Positions 26,842 to 31,553 of a stretch of 31,553 nt of DNA are shown here, piece after piece. The translations under genes were made by a program, and so were the position numbers. Positions within the stretch are counted from its first letter, which is position 1, and the number at the start of each line of letters is the position of its first letter. Under the pieces are notes generated by a model that was given only the letters and a program-made list of their open reading frames with translations, was not told where the DNA came from and made no database searches. The stretch is from an uncultured Eubacteriales bacterium (GTDB taxonomy: Bacteria > Bacillota > Clostridia > Oscillospirales > CAG-272): the NCBI GenBank assembly GCA_900542425.1, contig UQNQ01000020.1, positions 1 through 31,553 on the forward strand. The letters run 5' to 3'.

Positions 26842-27936
26842 TTATACGTTGAAGCGGATGACAACAATGTCTCCGTCTTTGAAAATATAATCTTTTCCCT
26901 CGCTGCGAATAAGCCCTTTTTCTTTGGCAGCTGTCATGGAACCGCACGCCATAAGATCCTCAAAAGAGATTACCTCTGCCCGAATAAATCCGCGTTCCAT
27001 ATCCGAATGGATTTTGCCGGCTGCCTGAGGTGCTTTTGTCCCCTTTACAATTGTCCATGCGCGAACTTCCTTTGGACCTGCCGTTAAAAAGCTGATATAT
27101 CCTAACAAATGATAACTTGCTTTTATTAACATATCAAGACCGCTTTCTTGAATGCCGAGATCATCAAGAAACGCCTGCTTATCCTCTCCGTCAAGTTCTG
27201 CAATTTCGCTTTCAATTTCCGCACAGATAGTAAGCAGTTCTGCTCCTTCGCTTTTTGCAAGCTTATCCAGTGACTGATAAGTTTCGGTTTTTTTAAAATC
27301 TTCTCCAATTTGATCTTCGCTGATGTTGGCAACATAAATAACAGGTTTCATGGAAAGCAGTTCAACGTCCGCAATGCTCGCTTTTTCATCGTCTGTAAGG
27401 GTAATAGCGCGGGCGCTGATTCCGTTTTCCAAAGCTGTTTTTACCTTATTTAAGACGGCAAGTTCCTCGGCCAGTGTTTTATCGCCCTTCATTGCTTTTT
27501 CTGTACGGGCAATTCTGCGTTCCAGAATCTCGAGATCCGAGAAGATTAGCTCAAGATTAATTGTCTCAATATCACGTATTGGATCGACATTGCCTTCCAC
27601 GTGTATGATATTTCCGTTTTCGAAGCAGCGCACAAGATGAATAATCGCATCGGTTTCCCGAATATGAGAAAGAAATTTGTTGCCAAGTCCTTCTCCCTTG
27701 GAGGCTCCCTTGACAAGTCCTGCAATATCGACAAATTCGATAACGGCGGGGGTATATTTTTCAGGATGATACATTTCAGCAAGCGCATCCAAGCGCGGAT
27801 CCGGAACTGCTACCATACCGACATTAGGCTCAATGGTACAGAATGGATAATTTGCCGATTGGGCTCCTGCATTTGTAATTGCATTAAAAAGTGTACTTTT
27901 GCCGACATTCGGCAGACCGACGATACCGAGTTTCAT
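26842..27936 (-). CDS. ychF: Ribosome-binding ATPase YchF (Obg-like)
   Basis: A 364-residue P-loop protein of the Obg family that binds ATP rather than GTP. G1 is GLPNVGKSTLFNA at the N-terminus, followed by NYPFCTIEPNVG (switch I) and DIAGLVKGASKGEGLGN (G3 and switch II). The NKxD motif is replaced by NISE, as expected for YchF. A coiled-coil insert lies near residues 130-200, and a C-terminal TGS domain runs from about 280 to 364. ATG 27936 (MKLGIVGLPN) matches the family, with AAGGA upstream; an in-frame ATG at 27972 lies only a few nucleotides past the predicted transcript start. nfo starts 16 nt downstream. Known homologues bind ribosomes and modulate stress responses. Confidence 0.96.
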   Translation of the reverse strand: MKLGIVGLPNVGKSTLFNAITNAGAQSANYPFCTIEPNVGMVAVPDPRLDALAEMYHPEKYTPAVIEFVDIAGLVKGASKGEGLGNKFLSHIRETDAIIHLVRCFENGNIIHVEGNVDPIRDIETINLELIFSDLEILERRIARTEKAMKGDKTLAEELAVLNKVKTALENGISARAITLTDDEKASIADVELLSMKPVIYVANISEDQIGEDFKKTETYQSLDKLAKSEGAELLTICAEIESEIAELDGEDKQAFLDDLGIQESGLDMLIKASYHLLGYISFLTAGPKEVRAWTIVKGTKAPQAAGKIHSDMERGFIRAEVISFEDLMACGSMTAAKEKGLIRSEGKDYIFKDGDIVVIRFNV

Positions 27937-27985
27937 AACTTCCTTTTCCTTTACAAGATTTCTGAATATCATTTTATTTCCTTAT

Positions 27986-28014
27986 ATTTTAGCGCAAAAG
28001 AGAATATCTGTCAA
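27986..28014 (-). promoter_or_regulatory. Sigma-A promoter of the ychF-nfo-kinase operon
   Basis: On the minus strand: TTGACA (complement of 28009-28014), 17-bp spacer, TAAAAT (complement of 27986-27991). Transcript start is near 27979, giving a leader of about 43 nt to ATG 27936. It faces away from the response-regulator promoter. Confidence 0.8.
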
Positions 28015-28049
28015 TCTTTTTGAACAGATTTATAAAAATCGTTGAACGT

Positions 28050-28065
28050 TCTATAAATTTATAGA
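28050..28065. promoter_or_regulatory. 16-bp palindrome between divergent promoters, operator candidate
   Basis: TCTATAAATTTATAGA is a perfect inverted repeat. It lies 8 bp upstream of the response-regulator -35 box and about 35 bp upstream of the ychF -35 box. Position suits an activator or repressor site, possibly autoregulation by the response regulator, but OmpR-type sites are usually direct repeats and the DNA is AT-rich. Confidence 0.4.
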
Positions 28066-28073
28066 TTTTTTTC

Positions 28074-28102
28074 TTTACAAGGAAGAACATGGATGGTATA
28101 AT
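28074..28102 (+). promoter_or_regulatory. Sigma-A promoter of the two-component operon
   Basis: TTTACA (28074-28079), a 17-bp spacer and TATAAT (28097-28102). Transcript start near 28109 lies downstream of the in-frame ATG at 28089, which supports the later start codon for the regulator. Confidence 0.78.
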
Positions 28103-28139
28103 TAAACTACAAGAAAAATGCAATATGAAGGAAAGGAAA

Positions 28140-28835
28140 ATGACCATGGGCACAAAAATACTTGTGATTGACGATGATCCCCATATCTGTGAGGCAATCA
28201 AACTGTATTTGGAAAACGAGGGATATGAGGTTAAAACGGCAGGAGACGGTGCGGAAGGAGTCAGCATGTTTAAGATGTATGATCCTGACCTTGTCCTGCT
28301 TGATATTATGATGCCGAAAAAGGACGGTTGGCAGGTCTGCCGTGAAATTCGTGAAGGCTCCTCAAAACCGATTATTATGCTGACCGCGAAAGGTGAGGTA
28401 TTTGATAAGGTTTTGGGACTGGAACTCGGTGCCGATGACTTTCTTGCCAAACCGGTGGATATGAAAGAGTTGTCTGCCAGAATCAAAGCGGTGCTGCGCC
28501 GCTGTCAATCGAATGATACACACCTCGATGACGAGTGTGTCAAATTTGACAATTTGGAAATATCTCTTCAAAAATATGAACTGAAAATCAAGGGAAAGGC
28601 AATCGATATCCCGCCAAAAGAACTGGAATTGCTTTATTTTTTGGCTTCCAATTACAACCGTGTTTTCACGCGAGATCAGCTTCTCGATAAGGTTTGGGGA
28701 TTTGATTATCTCGGCGATTCACGAACAGTGGATGTTCACGTAAAAAGACTTCGCGAAAAACTGGAAGGCGTCAGTGATAAATGGGTCTTAAAAACTGTTT
28801 GGGGTGTCGGCTATAAATTTGAATTATTGAGTTGA
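28140..28835 (+). CDS. OmpR/PhoB-type response regulator
   Basis: A 231-residue DNA-binding regulator. The receiver domain has the acidic pair in KILVIDDDPH, the phospho-acceptor Asp55 in LLDIMMPKKDGW (Asp53 if the start is 28146), the switch Thr in MLTAKGE and the Lys in DFLAKPVD. The C-terminal winged helix has PPKELELLYFLASNYNRVFT and DSRTVDVHVKRLREKL, typical of the OmpR class. GAAGGA lies 7 nt before ATG 28140; ATG 28146 is almost as good. The ATG at 28089 precedes the predicted transcript start and is rejected. The sensor kinase follows after 75 nt, separated by a hairpin. Target genes are unknown. Confidence 0.94.
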   Translation: MTMGTKILVIDDDPHICEAIKLYLENEGYEVKTAGDGAEGVSMFKMYDPDLVLLDIMMPKKDGWQVCREIREGSSKPIIMLTAKGEVFDKVLGLELGADDFLAKPVDMKELSARIKAVLRRCQSNDTHLDDECVKFDNLEISLQKYELKIKGKAIDIPPKELELLYFLASNYNRVFTRDQLLDKVWGFDYLGDSRTVDVHVKRLREKLEGVSDKWVLKTVWGVGYKFELLS

Positions 28836-28844
28836 TTTAAAGTT

Positions 28845-28874
28845 TTTTGGCAGAGCGCTCCGTCTCTGCCAAAA
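28845..28874 (+). other. Hairpin between response regulator and kinase genes
   Basis: A perfect 11-bp stem (TTTTGGCAGAG 28845-28855 with CTCTGCCAAAA 28864-28874), 8-nt loop, followed by TCTATTTTATT, a poor U tract. It begins 9 nt after the regulator stop. It may act as a partial terminator or a stabilising 3' structure that lowers kinase expression relative to the regulator. Confidence 0.6.
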
Positions 28875-28910
28875 TCTATTTTATTCAATTCTGACGAAAG
28901 AGGAATTTTT

Positions 28911-30383
28911 GTGAAAAAGAGTATTTTTACAAAATATATTTCGACTTTTCTGCTGATTATTTTTATCAGTTTTTTCATTTTAACTTTAATCATCAGTTCC
29001 ATGACAATCCGCTCGGAAAATACACAAAAGCAAACAATTGCTCAAAACACTTCCGCTTATATTACCGAATATTTGATTTCCGAATTTGCTTCTTCCATAA
29101 AGCCCACTGATTTCGAGAAATTTGTATCTTTGAAATATAGCGATATTTCAAATATGATACATATCCTATCCAAGAACGCCGAGAAAATGACAATTTTTAT
29201 TACGACACCGGAAGGTCGCATTTTGATATCCACAGACGGGCTCTATTCCGGAGCCATTACGGATGAACAAATTTTGGAATCGTTAACGGTTGAGCAGGGA
29301 AGTCAGCTTTATACGGATATGGGAGGACTTCTTGATCGCAAATATGGGGTGCTGATTACACCGTTTCGATACGAATTGAATTCTGTTTCAGGTGGATACG
29401 CCGGCGCTCTTATTGTATGCTATAGTGCCGGAACTCCGAATGCCCTGACGGTCAATACCGTGAGGACGATTGTGCTTGCCAGCCTGTGGGTCATGATTGC
29501 AAGCTTTGTCGCGGTTTATTTTATCACGGAAAAAATTGTTTCCCCAATAAAGCAGATGACGTATGCAACAAGAAATTTTGCCAAGGGAAAATTTGATGTA
29601 AAGATCCCTGTCGTTGGGGAAGATGAAATTGCGGAGCTTGCAACAGCGTTCAATTCCATGGCGGATTCTCTTGCCAATTATGAATATACGCGCAGCTCAT
29701 TTCTTGCGAATGTATCACATGACCTTCGTACGCCGATGACTTCAATCGCGGGATTCATTGACGGCATCCTTGAGGGAGCTATCCCGCCGGAAAAACAGCC
29801 TTATTATCTTGAAATTATCGGTCAGGAGGTGAAGCGCCTCTCAAGGCTTGTTACCTCGCTGCTTGATATTTCAAGGATGGAATCCGGTAACCGGAAATTT
29901 GAAAAAACGTCCTTTGATATCTGTGAAATGGCAAGAATTATCCTGCTTTCTTTTGAGGCAAAAATCGATTCGAAAAAACTGGACGTCGAATTCGATGCGC
30001 CGGAAGACAAATTGCTTGTTTATTCCGATAAGGATGCGATCAATCAAGTGCTTTACAATATTTGCGATAATGCTGTGAAATTTTCCAAGGAAGGCGGAAA
30101 ATATCGGATTTCGATTCATGAAGAGCAGAATAAGGTGACCGTTCAAGTATACAATGAAGGGGTTGGTATTCCAGCAGAAGATCTGCCTCATGTGTTTGAC
30201 CGCTTTTATAAAAGTGATAAAAGCCGCGGGCTTGACAAAAGCGGTGTTGGGCTTGGACTCTATATCTGTAAAACGATTATGGACAATCTGGGCGAGGACA
30301 TCTCCGTTTCCAGCCATCAGGGAGAATATTGTGAGTTTACCATCAAGCTCTCAAAGGCAAAAGGAAAACCGCAGCTGCCGTAA
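28911..30383 (+). CDS. Membrane sensor histidine kinase
   Basis: A 490-residue kinase. The first membrane helix is near residues 8-30, then an extracellular sensor segment to about 180, and the second helix near 182-205. A HAMP linker (KIVSPIKQMTYATRNFAKGKF region) comes next. The dimerisation domain holds the phospho-accepting His270 in NVSHDLRTPM. The ATPase domain has N-box DNAVKF near 386, NEGVGIP, the F-box FDRFYKS and G-box GVGLGLYI near 444. The start is GTG 28911 with AAAGAGGA 6 nt upstream. It should phosphorylate the response regulator encoded just upstream. The sensor segment has no recognised ligand motif, so the signal is unknown. Confidence 0.94.
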   Translation: MKKSIFTKYISTFLLIIFISFFILTLIISSMTIRSENTQKQTIAQNTSAYITEYLISEFASSIKPTDFEKFVSLKYSDISNMIHILSKNAEKMTIFITTPEGRILISTDGLYSGAITDEQILESLTVEQGSQLYTDMGGLLDRKYGVLITPFRYELNSVSGGYAGALIVCYSAGTPNALTVNTVRTIVLASLWVMIASFVAVYFITEKIVSPIKQMTYATRNFAKGKFDVKIPVVGEDEIAELATAFNSMADSLANYEYTRSSFLANVSHDLRTPMTSIAGFIDGILEGAIPPEKQPYYLEIIGQEVKRLSRLVTSLLDISRMESGNRKFEKTSFDICEMARIILLSFEAKIDSKKLDVEFDAPEDKLLVYSDKDAINQVLYNICDNAVKFSKEGGKYRISIHEEQNKVTVQVYNEGVGIPAEDLPHVFDRFYKSDKSRGLDKSGVGLGLYICKTIMDNLGEDISVSSHQGEYCEFTIKLSKAKGKPQLP

Positions 30384-30397
30384 TTTTCTTCTGTACC

Positions 30398-30426
30398 TTG
30401 ACAAATTTGAAATTTGGCTTTATAAT
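30398..30426 (+). promoter_or_regulatory. Perfect-consensus sigma-A promoter without an obvious gene
   Basis: TTGACA (30398-30403), exactly 17 bp, TATAAT (30421-30426). It starts 14 nt after the kinase stop codon. Transcription would begin near 30433 and meet the hairpin at 30447 almost at once. If read-through occurs it could also serve rpe, 350 nt downstream. Confidence 0.75.
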
Positions 30427-30446
30427 GAGGCAGGCGTATTGCTCTA

Positions 30447-30484
30447 AAAATATGTTCACACCGAGTCCGGTGTGAACATATTTT
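30447..30484 (+). terminator. Perfect 17-bp hairpin, terminator
   Basis: AAAATATGTTCACACCG (30447-30463) pairs without mismatch to 30468-30484 across a 4-nt loop; the right arm ends in TTTT. It can terminate the kinase transcript and any transcript from the promoter at 30398-30426. Confidence 0.8.
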
Positions 30485-30507
30485 GATAGATATATAAAAA
30501 GCGGGCG

Positions 30508-30546
30508 TGTCATATAGAAGTGTCCACGTCATATCTCTTATTGTCC
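30508..30546. repeat. Tandem imperfect repeats, possible insertion-sequence end relic
   Basis: Two copies of GTCATAT followed 4-5 nt later by TGTCC (30508-30525 and 30528-30546) are about 20 bp apart. Multiple short repeats of this spacing near a terminus are typical of IS21-type ends, but no transposase gene or matching second end is present. This is a weak, pattern-based call. Confidence 0.3.
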
Positions 30547-30778
30547 TTGGTATGACAGCGCCGGCGAATTGAAAAAAGTGCGGACATTATTATAATATGG
30601 CACTGACCGCACCTTGATACTTTTTATATTCCTTATAAAAAACGAAATATTCTGAAAACTTCTTTTAATATGGGGAATTTGTCCCAACAATGAAAAGAGT
30701 CTTGAGGATTTTGTCCAAAATCAGTGCTTTAAAAATTTTTATAGATACGCTGCTGTATGCGGTGCAAGGGAGGATTTT

Positions 30779-31447
30779 GTGATACAAGTTGCGCCTTCTG
30801 TTCTCGCCTGTGATTTTTCGAGGCTGGGAGAAGAAGTGGAAAAAGTTGAAAAAGCGGGAGCAGAACTACTTCATCTCGATGTAATGGACGGCATGTTCGT
30901 TCCTAACATATCATTTGGTCCCGGGGTGATAAGTTCAATTAGAAAAAAAAGCGAGCTTGTCTTTGACGTGCATCTTATGATAGAAGATCCGGGAAGATAT
31001 ATTGATAAATTTGCGGCGGCAGGTGCGGATATCATTACTATCCATTATGAGAGCTGTGACAATCAAATGGAGGTTTTAAATAAAATCCGCAGTGCCGGAA
31101 AAATTCCGTCCATATCCATTAAGCCTGCAACACCTGCTTTTGTTTTGGAGCCGTTTTTGCCATATGTCGGAATGGTTTTGGTCATGACGGTGGAACCGGG
31201 ATTCGGCGGGCAGAAGTTTATGCCGGAAACCATGGAGAATGTACGTGCCCTGCGCGGAATGATTGATGCGGGTGGCTACAAAGTCGATATTGAGGTAGAC
31301 GGAGGAATCGGACCGGAAACGGCGGCGATTGCCGCTGATGCCGGCGCCAATATTATGGTTGCGGGATCTTCTGTTTTCGGCGCTTCCGACGTGAAAAATG
31401 CCATTTTTGCAATCCGAACTGCTGCGGAGCAGCATGATAAAAGATAA
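30779..31447 (+). CDS. rpe: Ribulose-phosphate 3-epimerase
   Basis: A 222-residue TIM-barrel enzyme of the pentose phosphate pathway that interconverts D-ribulose 5-phosphate and D-xylulose 5-phosphate. Family landmarks in order: VAPSVLACDFSRLGEEV at the N-terminus with the Ser contact, LHLDVMDGMFVPNISFGP with metal-binding His and catalytic Asp, DVHLMIEDP, IITIHYES, VMTVEPGFGGQKFMP, IEVDGGI with the second catalytic Asp, and VAGSSVFG at the phosphate site. Start is GTG 30779 with AAGGGAGG (30766-30773) 5 nt upstream. It appears to be monocistronic, ending at the hairpin at 31459-31480. In many Bacillota rpe lies next to rsgA or a thiamine kinase gene; that arrangement is not seen here. Confidence 0.97.
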   Translation: MIQVAPSVLACDFSRLGEEVEKVEKAGAELLHLDVMDGMFVPNISFGPGVISSIRKKSELVFDVHLMIEDPGRYIDKFAAAGADIITIHYESCDNQMEVLNKIRSAGKIPSISIKPATPAFVLEPFLPYVGMVLVMTVEPGFGGQKFMPETMENVRALRGMIDAGGYKVDIEVDGGIGPETAAIAADAGANIMVAGSSVFGASDVKNAIFAIRTAAEQHDKR

Positions 31448-31458
31448 ACAAATCAATG

Positions 31459-31493
31459 CGCACCGTTTTCATGCGGTGCGTGTTTGTTTATTT
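31459..31493 (+). terminator. Rho-independent terminator of rpe
   Basis: A 7-bp GC-rich stem (CGCACCG 31459-31465 with CGGTGCG 31474-31480), 8-nt loop, followed by TGTTTGTTTATTT. It starts 12 nt after the rpe stop. Confidence 0.82.
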
Positions 31494-31516
31494 CGGATTT
31501 ATTTACAAAAAAACAA

Positions 31517-31545
31517 TAGACAATTCTATCGAGATATGATATTAT
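31517..31545 (+). promoter_or_regulatory. Possible promoter for a gene beyond the window edge
   Basis: TAGACA (31517-31522), 17 bp, TATTAT (31540-31545). A downstream gene would lie outside the window. The -10 region contains the 15-nt string also found at 17116-17130 in front of the ABC pair. Confidence 0.35.
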
Positions 31546-31553
31546 ATAATATA

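Larger units (their letters stand above)
30384..30778. other. Intergenic region with orphan promoter, hairpin and repeat relics
   Basis: No credible gene lies in this gap of about 395 bp. It holds a perfect-consensus promoter (30398-30426), a perfect 17-bp hairpin (30447-30484), and a pair of imperfect direct repeats of the form GTCATAT-N-TGTCC (30508-30525 and 30528-30546). The remaining DNA up to the rpe ribosome binding site is AT-rich with further TTGTCC copies at 30711-30716 and nearby. No clear rpe-proximal promoter is visible. Confidence 0.6.

Overview
The window looks like chromosomal DNA of an anaerobic, endospore-forming Clostridia-type Bacillota. The reasons are a spoVAC-spoVAD-spoVAE sporulation operon, a clostridial 2[4Fe-4S] ferredoxin, AT-rich intergenic DNA with near-consensus sigma-A promoters, strong purine-rich ribosome binding sites, and Rho-independent terminators at most transcription-unit ends. 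No rRNA, tRNA, CRISPR array, prophage or intact insertion sequence was seen. All assignments come from reading motifs; no database search was run.

Layout, left to right. (1) The last 37 codons of an unrecognised gene, then an AT-rich gap of about 450 bp. (2) One giant gene (567-8072) for a 2,501-residue cyclic beta-1,2-glucan synthase-like protein (GT84, GH189-like and GH94 modules). (3) A two-gene operon for a polytopic GT-C-like membrane protein and a GtrB/DPM1-like GT2 enzyme, probably for cell-envelope glycosylation. (4) A minus-strand operon reading from 14425 down to 10850: a D-aspartate ligase-like ATP-grasp enzyme, an aspartate/glutamate racemase and a MurE ligase. This resembles a cassette for an L-Lys-D-Asp type peptidoglycan branch. 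(5) A ferredoxin on the minus strand. (6) The spoVACDE operon for Ca-dipicolinate movement across spore membranes. (7) Two overlapping ABC exporter half-transporter genes. (8) A MATE efflux gene followed by DNA topoisomerase III. (9) A minus-strand operon ychF - nfo - NahK-like sugar kinase. (10) A divergently transcribed OmpR-type response regulator and sensor kinase. (11) A gap of about 395 bp with a perfect-consensus promoter, a perfect hairpin and possible insertion-sequence relic repeats. (12) Ribulose-phosphate 3-epimerase, with a possible promoter at the window edge.

The most notable content is the candidate D-aspartate cross-bridge cassette. Its MurE has DNPD where meso-DAP-type enzymes have DNPR, which fits a non-DAP (for example lysine) stem peptide. 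Next are the cyclic-glucan synthase in a spore-forming Gram-positive-type genome, and the promoter-hairpin unit at 30398-30484, which could encode a very short RNA. Most of the rest is ordinary housekeeping, sporulation or transport content.
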